From positions 82,459 through 146,458 of the forward strand of contig NZ_JACXAD010000014.1 in assembly GCF_014699115.1 (NCBI RefSeq): DNA of 64,000 bases, read 5' to 3'. Positions 44,677 to 53,099 of the stretch are shown here, piece after piece. Both the position numbers and the translations under genes were made by a program. This DNA comes from Hymenobacter montanus. Its GTDB lineage: Bacteria > Bacteroidota > Bacteroidia > Cytophagales > Hymenobacteraceae. The notes below the pieces were generated by a model. It had not been told where the DNA came from and did no database searches. It saw only the letters and a list, made by a program, of their open reading frames with translations. Each line of letters starts with the position of its first letter. Positions within the stretch are counted from its first letter, which is position 1.

Positions 44677-47590
44677 TCCGAAATGGCTGTGGCTTCTGAA
44701 TACGCTGCCGCTGCTGGTCCTACTCACGTTGCTGAGGGCCACTTACGACGTCATCCATACCCTGCTGCCGGCGGAAAGCCAGCATCTGTGGCAGTGGTTT
44801 GGGGGAGTGCTCGTGTTGCTCGGAGGCTTGCATGCCGGGTACGCTACCTGGCAATGGCGTCGTCGGGCCACGCTTTCCGGCGGGTATGCCGTGGTGGCCC
44901 TGGTGGCATACACTGCATTCCTGTACATCTACTGCTATCATCTCTCGGGGCTAATACCATTCGACTTGCCCCGGTGGATGGTAGCAGGCGACCTGCCACT
45001 TTACGTCGGCACCTTTCTTATGCCCACGCTGGCCCATGCCGTCGCGGTACTGGTGTTGCGTCTTACCCCCGAGGATAAGGAACGTAGCCCCTTGCCCAGC
45101 TTTGGGGCCGCGCTGGCCGTGCCAGTGGCTTGGTATGTGTTCGCGCAGTTGGTGCTGCCGCTGTGGCAAGTGCTGGGCTTAGATAGGGTGGGCGGCGGGC
45201 TAAAGAAATTAGGTTTGCACGGAGTAGTAGTAATGATCATTGCCGGTACGCTGATCTTTCTACTTTTCCTGGCCCGGGGAGTCTACATCCTGGCTTCCCG
45301 TCGGGCAGGCAGGTGGGGCCAGTACCAGTGGGCCTGGAAGGTGTTAATCACGGGCTTACTTCCCCTGTTAGGCTTAGCCATTAACAATGGGCAAGCCCGC
45401 GACTACCTCAGCTTAGGGGTGGGAACAGATAATTTTTTCGGTGACTTTGACGGTCCCTGGTGGTATGGACTGGCGGTACTAAACGCAGGGTTGCTGTGCG
45501 TGCCGACGCCCACGAAGCCCCGGGTGCGGCTGGCCCTGTACCTGGGGCGCGGCATTACGCTCTCGTATACCTTCTACTTCTTCCTGGTATTTCTACCGCT
45601 CCTGCCGTTGTCGGTGGTGGCCGTAATCGCCATCGGGGTGGGTTTTTTGCTCCTGACGCCGCTGGCCCTGTTTATCGTGCATGTTCGCGAGCTGGCTCAG
45701 GATTACGCCATGCTCCGCGGCTTCTTTTCGGGCCGGGTGCTGGCCCTGGGTCTGGCCGAAGCCGCGGCCGTGCTGCCGCTGGGTATTACACTGCATTATT
45801 ACCACCACCGTATGGTGCTCCACGAGGCCCTTGACTACGTGTATGCCCCTGATTATGCCCGCTCTTATCGCCCGATTGACGCCGAGGTGCTGGGCAACAC
45901 CTTGCAGGTAATCGACCAGTACAAGACGAGTGTTTTTCGGCCGCGCCCTTCGTTTACGGGGGCGCGAGTACCTTATCTGTCGGCGTATTTCAACTGGCTG
46001 GTACTCGACAATCTTACCTTGTCCGAAGAGAAAATAACGACCCTGAAACGCGTCTTTTGGGGCTCTGAACCGTCTGGCTCCGCTAGCGGGACCCCGGTTA
46101 GCCGCTCGGATGAGGAGACCCCGACTGCCCGGCCCACCCTCACGCAACTGGCGGCCCGTAGCCACTACGATGCGCGCCAGCGGGCCTGGGTAAGCTGGCT
46201 GGATCTTACGATCACCAATTCTCATGGTTCTGGGAGCCGCGAGTATGCCACCACCTTTGGGCTCCCGGCCGGCTGCTTTATCAGCGACTATTATCTCGAT
46301 ATCAACGGCCGCCGTGAGCCGGGCATCTTAGCGGAGAAAAGAGCGGCGGCCTGGGTGTACTCGCAGATTCGCAACGAAAGCCGGGACCCGGGCCTGCTCC
46401 AGTACGTGAGCGGCAACCGCGTGGCGTTGCGCATGTTCCCGATTGCGGCCGGTGAAATCCGGTTCACTGGCATACAACTGCTCCACAAGGAACCGCTGCG
46501 CTTCCGCATCGACGACCACACGGTGGCGTTGGGCCATGCTGCCACGCCCCCGCCAGCCGCATCCACGCCAGCCGTCCCAGAGCCGACGTCAGCTGTGCCG
46601 CCTGTTCCTGGCGTGGCCTACGTGACGGCCGCCGAAAAAGCCACGTTGCCGGTGGTGCGCCGCCAACCCTATTATCATTTTCTAGTGGATATGTCGGCGG
46701 GAAAGGCGCGGTACCAGGCCCGGTACCAGTGTCAGATAGATGCGTTGGTGGCCCGCCAACACTTGTCGGGAGATGATGTTCGTGTCAGTTTGGTGGGCAC
46801 CTACGTGACTACGCTGCCGGCCGCCAGCCGCGATGTAAATTATCCGGCCGCCGGCCGCTACGAAGGCGGCTTCTACCTTGACCGGGCCATTCGGCAAATC
46901 CTTGTGCAGGCCGCCGAGCAGCCCCAGAACCGCTACCCCCTTATCGTAGTCGTATCAGCTGATTTTAATCAGGCCATATTACCCGATAATTTCGCCGACC
47001 TGCGCCACGCCTACCCCGAAAGCGACACATTTTATGAATTGCTGGAAGACGGTCAATTAGTCCCGCACTCACTAGATACCGAATCGATCTCGCGTACGGG
47101 GCCGGCGCTAACGAAGCCCACCGCGGCGGCCCCCGTAGTGGCCTGGCCTGATGCTCAGCGGCCGGCCGCCTATCTGCCGGCCAATGGCCAACCCGACTTC
47201 GTGCTGGCTACTTCCCATCTGGATGTGCCCGAAGCGGCCATCCGGCAGCGCGACTGGCAGTCGGGCCTGCTGCTCCAGGGTTTATGGCGAGCCCGGCTGC
47301 ATCACCCCGCGACCACCGCCCCGGCGGAGGTAAGCCTGATTCAACACAGCTTCCGCTCGGGCATTCTCACCCCCCTTACCGCGTATTTATCGCTCGAAAA
47401 TGAGGCCCAAAAAGCAGCTTTGCGCCGCAAGCAGGAGCAAATGCTGAATGGCCACCGTGCGCTCGATGCCGGCGAGGAAGCGCAGCGGATGTCGGAGCCT
47501 GGCGAATGGCTGCTGTTGCTGGCCGGGGCTATCCTAAGCTTCCGGTGGCTGCGGCAACGGAAAGCCCGCCTGGCGCGGTCTGCGTCGTAA
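44660..47590 (+). CDS. MSEP-CTERM protein, predicted exosortase K target
   Basis: A 976-residue membrane protein starting at a GTG (MRTLLNPKWLWLLNTLPLL). Residues 1-420 hold about ten transmembrane helices. Residues about 500-620 match a VIT-like (vault/inter-alpha-trypsin) domain: ATTFGLPAGCFISDYYLDI, AAAWVYSQIRNESRDPGLL and NRVALRMFPIAAGEIRFTG. Residues about 670-810 begin HFLVDMSAGKARYQ, like a von Willebrand A domain with a reduced metal motif. The C-terminus has the sorting signal MSEPGEW at 944, a hydrophobic helix LLLLAGAILSFRW, and a basic tail RQRKARLAR. XrtK presumably cleaves at this signal. The overlap with xrtK implies coupled translation. The biological role of the dyad is not known. 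Confidence 0.9.
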   Translation: MRTLLNPKWLWLLNTLPLLVLLTLLRATYDVIHTLLPAESQHLWQWFGGVLVLLGGLHAGYATWQWRRRATLSGGYAVVALVAYTAFLYIYCYHLSGLIPFDLPRWMVAGDLPLYVGTFLMPTLAHAVAVLVLRLTPEDKERSPLPSFGAALAVPVAWYVFAQLVLPLWQVLGLDRVGGGLKKLGLHGVVVMIIAGTLIFLLFLARGVYILASRRAGRWGQYQWAWKVLITGLLPLLGLAINNGQARDYLSLGVGTDNFFGDFDGPWWYGLAVLNAGLLCVPTPTKPRVRLALYLGRGITLSYTFYFFLVFLPLLPLSVVAVIAIGVGFLLLTPLALFIVHVRELAQDYAMLRGFFSGRVLALGLAEAAAVLPLGITLHYYHHRMVLHEALDYVYAPDYARSYRPIDAEVLGNTLQVIDQYKTSVFRPRPSFTGARVPYLSAYFNWLVLDNLTLSEEKITTLKRVFWGSEPSGSASGTPVSRSDEETPTARPTLTQLAARSHYDARQRAWVSWLDLTITNSHGSGSREYATTFGLPAGCFISDYYLDINGRREPGILAEKRAAAWVYSQIRNESRDPGLLQYVSGNRVALRMFPIAAGEIRFTGIQLLHKEPLRFRIDDHTVALGHAATPPPAASTPAVPEPTSAVPPVPGVAYVTAAEKATLPVVRRQPYYHFLVDMSAGKARYQARYQCQIDALVARQHLSGDDVRVSLVGTYVTTLPAASRDVNYPAAGRYEGGFYLDRAIRQILVQAAEQPQNRYPLIVVVSADFNQAILPDNFADLRHAYPESDTFYELLEDGQLVPHSLDTESISRTGPALTKPTAAAPVVAWPDAQRPAAYLPANGQPDFVLATSHLDVPEAAIRQRDWQSGLLLQGLWRARLHHPATTAPAEVSLIQHSFRSGILTPLTAYLSLENEAQKAALRRKQEQMLNGHRALDAGEEAQRMSEPGEWLLLLAGAILSFRWLRQRKARLARSAS

Positions 47591-47800
47591 CGGCTTGTAC
47601 TATCCGGTTCTGGCTGGGTTTTGCACACGTGATACCCAAGCGGGAGTAGGGCTGCCGTTTGGCTTGGGGGCTGTGACGCCCCACCCGCGCTTCCTGGGCT
47701 GGGGCCGGGTCTGCTCCGTAGCCACGCCCCGAGTCGCCCGCCCGTCGCCGACGTATGCCCGCCCCACCTTTAGCCTGTCATAACGGATTTTCCCGACAAT

Positions 47801-47837
47801 AAAAAAGGCTCCCGGAGCATTGCCGGGAGCCTTTTTT
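47801..47837. terminator. Bidirectional intrinsic terminator
   Basis: A 15-bp stem, AAAAAAGGCTCCCGG pairing with CCGGGAGCCTTTTTT, with a 7-nt loop. It lies between the convergent MSEP-CTERM gene and the 52004 gene. Confidence 0.9.
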
Positions 47838-47855
47838 GCCTTTCAGCCGAGTTGT

Positions 47856-50800
47856 TTACTCCCGGGTTAGTAGCAGCGACTGGTTCATGGCGCCGCCGCT
47901 AACGCGCACCATGTACGTGCCGACAGCGAGCGATTGCAAATCCAGCGGGTGCCGGGCCGTGCCGGGCAGCGAGTAGTTAGCTACCTGGCGGCCCGTTAGG
48001 TCGAGCACCTGCACCGAGTAGTTACCAATAGGCAAGCTACTCAAGTCGAGAGTGGCCGAGTATCCTGCCGGGTTGGGGTACACCGCAACCACCCCTTTGC
48101 CCCCGAACAGTACGTCGCGTACCGACGAGTGTACGCTGCTCCCGTCGATGTCAACCTGACGCAGGCGGTAGTATACGGGCTTATTCGAAGCCGTGAGGCG
48201 AGCGGCTCCGGCGTCGATAAACTCGTAGTCCGTCGATCGGGAGCTATTGTTCTGGCCGCGCACGTTGCCTACTGCTTCGAAGGAGTAGCCGTCCAGGCTG
48301 CGCTCAACGACGAAGCGGTCGTTGTTATGCTCGCTGGCGGTAGTCCAGCGCAATTGGGCGTCGAGGCGCAGGGCCACCGCTGTGAAGCGGGCTAGCGACA
48401 CTGGCAGCGGCGCCGTGATGGTCACGTCTTCCGCCGTGCTGGAGCTGCTGGTATAGTTTCGGCCGCCCGCCGCGTCTAGGCTGGCATCGACCCCACCAGC
48501 GTAGTTGCCACCGGGCTGGATGGTGCCGGTAGCCGCAGAAGTTCGCCGGGGGTTGTCGTAGCTCACCGCTGCCGATGCCTGGTAAGGGAAATTATTTTGG
48601 GCCGTGAGCGGATCAATGGTGGCTTGGAAATTGGTGGTAAGGGTAGCGCCGGCGGGGATGGTGAGGCCACCAAATTCCAGCACACTTACTCCATTGGCCG
48701 GGGCAGTATAGGTAGGAGTGGAGGTGCTGTTATCAGCCTTCTTCAACGTAACGGTAGTCGTATTGCCCGCCCCATCGTATTTGAAGACGTTGGCTTGGAG
48801 CGTGCTTAGTACACTCACCCCCGTAGCGGTACCACCCGTATTGGCAACGGTAATCGTATAAACGGCTGGTTTTATTGGGCCCGTGGCGCTGGAGCGTACC
48901 CGGACGGGCGTCGTGGTGGACATCGACACATTAAGAGCCGGCAGACAGACCGTATTACCCGACCCGCTGCCGGGCGCGTTGGTTTGAATCGTGGCATCCG
49001 CGCCCTTAGTCGCCCCGAAGGAAGCGCCGAGCACGGTAGTGGTGCCGTTCTGCCCCCCAACTGCCGAAAATGAGCCCGGGGTGCCATTGGCGAGTACCGC
49101 TCCGCCGCCGCCCCCGCCCCCGGGGCCATAGGCCGCGCCGAGTAGCCGGTTAGCACTGCCGCCCCGGCCCCCTTTGGCGCTTACGGTTAGGTTACTGAGC
49201 GTACTGGCATTAGCTGCTAACAGCAGTACCGAGCCGCCACCGCCGCCGCCGCCGGCGCCGGCATTGGTAGTACTGGCCGAGTTGAGGCCGTTAGCGTTCA
49301 CGCGGCCGCTACCGGCTACTAAGCCCGTACGGAGAATGACGATGCCGCCACCTCTGCTGCCGCTGCTCGCCATCCCGCCGCTTTGGGCCGAGCCCGCGCC
49401 GCCGCCGCCGCCCATCGCCAGCCGACCCACCGAGGCTCCAAATGCGTCGCCCCCGATGCCTTGGGCATTATCAGAGGTATTACCTACGTAGCCCAAGCCG
49501 TAGCCGCCCAGGCCACTTGCGCCGCCATTGGCCCCGCCGCCGCCGCCACTATTGCGCGAGTTATCCCGGGGGAATAAGTCGGTGCCGCCCCCGCCAGCAT
49601 TCCCCGGGGCTCCGCGGCCGCTGCTGCCGTCGCGGTAGCCTTCTACCCCCGTGTCGAGCAGGGTGCCGTCGTTGTTCACGTACCGTGGGGTACCGGCCGT
49701 GCCTTCTCCCTTCTGGCCGTTGGCATTGGCCGTCGACAAGGTCCGGTATTCATCGCCTTGCAGGCTCTCATCGCCCGTGCCGCTAAGAGCGCGCCCCGCT
49801 CCGCCCCGAAAGCCGCGACCGGTCATGGTCAGTAAGGCATTGCCGCTAAACGTAGTCCGCCCGGCCACGTCCACGGCCAGCACGCCCCCGGCCCGCCCAT
49901 TCCAGGCCGCCCCGGCCACCGAGTCGGCCACGGTAAGGGCCGAGTACTGCGGCACGCGGATTACCTGAAAGCGGCGCTGGCCGGTATTGGTTGCGGCGTC
50001 GTAATCGAGATTAGCGTAGGTGTTGGTCAATACCCGATCTAGGGTGAGGGTACCGCCGCTTAAGGCACTCACCGAGTTGGTGGCCACGGCGTACTCGTAC
50101 AACCCAGCCGTGAACTCACTGGTGGTAATGTTGCCTTTGCCTTGAGAGCCGCCGCTGCCATAGGCCGCTGATTGGGAGGTGTTCAGGGTTGCCCCTTGCA
50201 TCTGCATTACCAGCACCAGGTCGCCCGCCGTGATGGGAGTGCTACTGGCCCCCGTGCCGGTCAGGGCCGCGCCGAGGACGATGTTCGAAGCCCCGCCGCT
50301 GTTCGTAATGGACTGGCCCGGGAAGTACGTGTTAGGAGCTGATCCCAGACCGATGGAGCTGATTCCATCCTTGCCGGGGGTAGCGCACACGCCCGCGACG
50401 TTCGCTATCCCCGTGATGAGGGTTGTAATGGAGGAGATGTTGTTAGTTGCTACGGGGTCGGGCTCAGTTGAGGTATTGCCGGTGGTACCCGTTACCGATC
50501 CACTATTCGGGGCGGTAAAGCTCACCGTGTTGGTAGCCGGAGTCCCGCCCGCCGCCAAGCTGGTGGTACTGAACGTTACGAGGCCCGAACCAGCATTATA
50601 CGTGCCGCCGTTGCTGACCACCACATTGGTCAGGCCGGCCGACAGTTGTAGGGTTGGCACCACGTTCGTTGCCGAGAGGGTGCCCAGGTTGGAGGTGGTC
50701 ACCGTGTACTCCACCTGGCTGCCAGGGGTTGCGGCTGTCGGGCCGCTTACGGCGTTGGTGATATCCGCCCCGCGCACGATGATGGTAATATTAGCGGGGT

Positions 50801-52004
50801 TCGCTTGCAAAGGTGGGGTCTCCGACACGTTCAGCACGTCGGCTGCCGTGTACGGCACGGTGACGACACCCGCAAACGTGCCGTTAGGAGTAAAGGTCGC
50901 TACGCCGCTGTTCGACACCGTCAGCTGGCCTTGAGGCAGGTTCAGCACCTGCTGGACCCCGGGGGTCGTGGGGTCCAGGTCGCAGCTGCCGGGCGCGTAG
51001 TTAGCGTATAGGAAGAGGTCGTTGCTAAGAAGGTTAATCGAAACGGGCTGATTGTAGTTGGTACTGGCCAGGTCGTCGCTCAGGATGGGAGTTTGCTTTA
51101 CTTCCAGCGCTCTGATCTCGTGGAAGTTGGTGCTGCCCCCGGTCGAGCCCGAAAAGCCAATACGTAGGTTGCTGGGCGGGGTCGGGACGGAGACACCGTT
51201 CACGGCTGTTTCTACCACGGATCCGTGTTGAATTCGCACGGTAATCTTATACGTGATTGGCGTGGTGTTCTGGGGAACCACGTCGATGTAGGCCCGCCGA
51301 TAGTCGTTGGAGCCCGCTTGGGCTCGGGCGGTGGGCACGTCGAGGCTGAAGGGCAGGGTGGGGCTGCCGGCCAGGTAAGGGTAGTCGGTAGCGCTACGGC
51401 CGTTGCCCGCCCCCCGGATAGAAACCGCGTCGGGCGTCAGGTTAGGCGTATTGATGCCGCCCACCCGGCCTTCGGTGCCGTTCGCGTAGTTACCATATTC
51501 GTCAATGCCGATACCGATGTAGCCAAACGGTACCCCATCGCTAAGGGGATTAATGGTCTTTTGAGCGTAGCCCAGCGAGCCACCCGAGGCCCCCGGCGTA
51601 AAAGTATTGGCACTCGTTTTATCCGCATCTACCAGGAATACCGAGAACCCATCAGCTCCGTTGCCGCCGTAGGCAAAAAATTCAAATGAAATGCTGAAGC
51701 CTTGCGGAGCCGGAAACGAACCCCGGTCAATGGCAAACCCGGCCTGGTCGTTGCCCGCCGAGGTCAGGCGCAGGTAGCCCGCGCCCTGAGGGTCAATGGG
51801 GTTGGGGTTGGCAGCAGTCAGCTTGGCAGTGCCTCCGAGTCTGAAACCTTGGCCTATTGTTGTAGAGTTCTGGAACGACTCAGCGCGCGGAAACTGAGCA
51901 TAAGCATAATGAGACTGGACCACCAACAAGGCCAAAAGACCAAGCATCCAAGTAGGAACTGGCCGAGCTAGCAGCGGCCACTCGGCAAAGAAGAGGTGTT
52001 TCAT
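47856..52004 (-). CDS. Giant secreted protein: L-type lectin-like domain, DUF11 repeats, glycine-rich region, T9SS type A tail
   Basis: A 1382-residue exported protein. A signal peptide ends near residue 37 (LLALLVVQSHYAYAQ). Residues about 38-303 resemble a legume/L-type lectin fold (SISFEFFAYGGNGADGFSVF, FGYIGIGIDEYGNYANG). About 303-410 is a cadherin/Ig-like segment (NLLSNDLF, FTPNGTFAGVVTVPY) and about 410-520 a DUF11 repeat. About 735-990 is very glycine-rich (GGGGGANGGASGLGGYG type), resembling PE-PGRS-like or glycine-loop regions. A second DUF11-like part covers about 1025-1150, a fibronectin-like WTTASEHNNDRFVVERSLD segment about 1200-1300, and the T9SS type A sorting domain (AVYPNPAGYSATLDLSS) about 1308-1382. 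It is probably a surface adhesin; the carbohydrate ligand is unknown. Confidence 0.9.
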   Translation of the reverse strand: MKHLFFAEWPLLARPVPTWMLGLLALLVVQSHYAYAQFPRAESFQNSTTIGQGFRLGGTAKLTAANPNPIDPQGAGYLRLTSAGNDQAGFAIDRGSFPAPQGFSISFEFFAYGGNGADGFSVFLVDADKTSANTFTPGASGGSLGYAQKTINPLSDGVPFGYIGIGIDEYGNYANGTEGRVGGINTPNLTPDAVSIRGAGNGRSATDYPYLAGSPTLPFSLDVPTARAQAGSNDYRRAYIDVVPQNTTPITYKITVRIQHGSVVETAVNGVSVPTPPSNLRIGFSGSTGGSTNFHEIRALEVKQTPILSDDLASTNYNQPVSINLLSNDLFLYANYAPGSCDLDPTTPGVQQVLNLPQGQLTVSNSGVATFTPNGTFAGVVTVPYTAADVLNVSETPPLQANPANITIIVRGADITNAVSGPTAATPGSQVEYTVTTSNLGTLSATNVVPTLQLSAGLTNVVVSNGGTYNAGSGLVTFSTTSLAAGGTPATNTVSFTAPNSGSVTGTTGNTSTEPDPVATNNISSITTLITGIANVAGVCATPGKDGISSIGLGSAPNTYFPGQSITNSGGASNIVLGAALTGTGASSTPITAGDLVLVMQMQGATLNTSQSAAYGSGGSQGKGNITTSEFTAGLYEYAVATNSVSALSGGTLTLDRVLTNTYANLDYDAATNTGQRRFQVIRVPQYSALTVADSVAGAAWNGRAGGVLAVDVAGRTTFSGNALLTMTGRGFRGGAGRALSGTGDESLQGDEYRTLSTANANGQKGEGTAGTPRYVNNDGTLLDTGVEGYRDGSSGRGAPGNAGGGGTDLFPRDNSRNSGGGGGANGGASGLGGYGLGYVGNTSDNAQGIGGDAFGASVGRLAMGGGGGAGSAQSGGMASSGSRGGGIVILRTGLVAGSGRVNANGLNSASTTNAGAGGGGGGGSVLLLAANASTLSNLTVSAKGGRGGSANRLLGAAYGPGGGGGGGAVLANGTPGSFSAVGGQNGTTTVLGASFGATKGADATIQTNAPGSGSGNTVCLPALNVSMSTTTPVRVRSSATGPIKPAVYTITVANTGGTATGVSVLSTLQANVFKYDGAGNTTTVTLKKADNSTSTPTYTAPANGVSVLEFGGLTIPAGATLTTNFQATIDPLTAQNNFPYQASAAVSYDNPRRTSAATGTIQPGGNYAGGVDASLDAAGGRNYTSSSSTAEDVTITAPLPVSLARFTAVALRLDAQLRWTTASEHNNDRFVVERSLDGYSFEAVGNVRGQNNSSRSTDYEFIDAGAARLTASNKPVYYRLRQVDIDGSSVHSSVRDVLFGGKGVVAVYPNPAGYSATLDLSSLPIGNYSVQVLDLTGRQVANYSLPGTARHPLDLQSLAVGTYMVRVSGGAMNQSLLLTRE

Positions 52005-53099
52005 GGATATGGTTAAATTAAGTGTGTTTTTGAATTAGTATTAAAAGAAGATAAAATGATGGCAATCTCAAGCATTAAAAATCATATCTGCAAGTTATGG
52101 TCAAAAAAACAAACCTCTGGTAGACTTGCTCGAAAAACACAATTAGAAGAACGAAAATCCTTTGTAAATCAACAGAAAGAATCTGTGATGTGCAACTATA
52201 ATGGCTTTTTTATTTTTGTATAACCGCCAAGTGAGCAGAGGTAATATCACAATTTATCCATATCAAACTGGTTTTTACCGAGTTTTATATTGGATTAAGT
52301 AAAATTGAATTTTTTTAAAGTATAAAATTATAATTTCAACGAAAACTTTTCTGCGAATGGATTTTATCAATCGTAGGCATCCGTACAGTTGGCCTGCTCC
52401 ATCGAGCGGACCCGCAGAAGCGTTAGAGCAGGGAAGAAAGCCGCATTCTTAGGAGCTGGTTGCGCAGCTCCGTACCTCAGTCGGCCCCAGAGGCTACCTG
52501 GTTGCGGATGCCCTAGAGTCTGCTGTCGTAACGTTGCTGCCTTGGGGTGCAGTAACTTCTGCACCCCAAGGCAGCAACGAAGCGCTCTCAGGAAGCAGTT
52601 CGTGGCTTGATTGGAGTAGCTCGCCAAACGCCGAAGCCGCTTGAGGCAACTGCGAAAGCGAGCAGCTTTGTTGCGGTCGCAGTACAAGCTGTGGGCAATG
52701 AGCTGTGGCGACCGTCTTGTTCTCGGCGAACGGCCAGTTGCGCGCCCAGGCTTGGCAGGTTGGGCCCCACATGGTTTGTGCTCGGCGGCCCACGGGCAAT
52801 TGGCCTTTTAGCCGGAGGCAAGTAGCAGGCAGGGCGGAGTACCCGGTGGGTCAACCAAGGCGTGCTTGGGGGAGGCGTCCACGAGGGAGAGCAAAGGCAG
52901 TCGGCCTACTGGTTGGTAGGAGCACTAGCAGAGCCGTTCTCCAGTCAGGGCACTGTTTTTTAGGAATTAAAAATTAAAAATGGAGAATTAAAAACTTGAC
53001 CAGCCGATTTTTAATTCTTTTCCGAAAACTGCTCTGGTTGTGGGCAAGTGCCCAACCGAACGAGAATAAAGACAGGGGCAGCGCTCGCCACTGCCTGCT
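52005..53099. other. Long intergenic region with strong hairpins
   Basis: 1095 bp between two minus-strand genes. The first 370 bp are AT-rich and probably hold the promoter of the 52004 gene. At 52532-52579 a perfect 21-bp stem (core TTGCTGCCTTGGGGTGCA) encloses a 6-nt loop without a T run. At 52961-53019 AATTAAAAATTAAAAATGG is followed by its near-complement TTTTTAATTC. A minus-strand frame at 52367-52687 is open but gives a cysteine- and arginine-rich product I do not trust; it could be a transposase remnant. Confidence 0.55.

Noticed and set aside
52367..52687. Minus-strand 106-codon frame as a transposase gene
   Set aside because: The YCDRNKAARFRSCLKRLRRL stretch is suggestive only by composition; no catalytic motif or terminal repeats were found.
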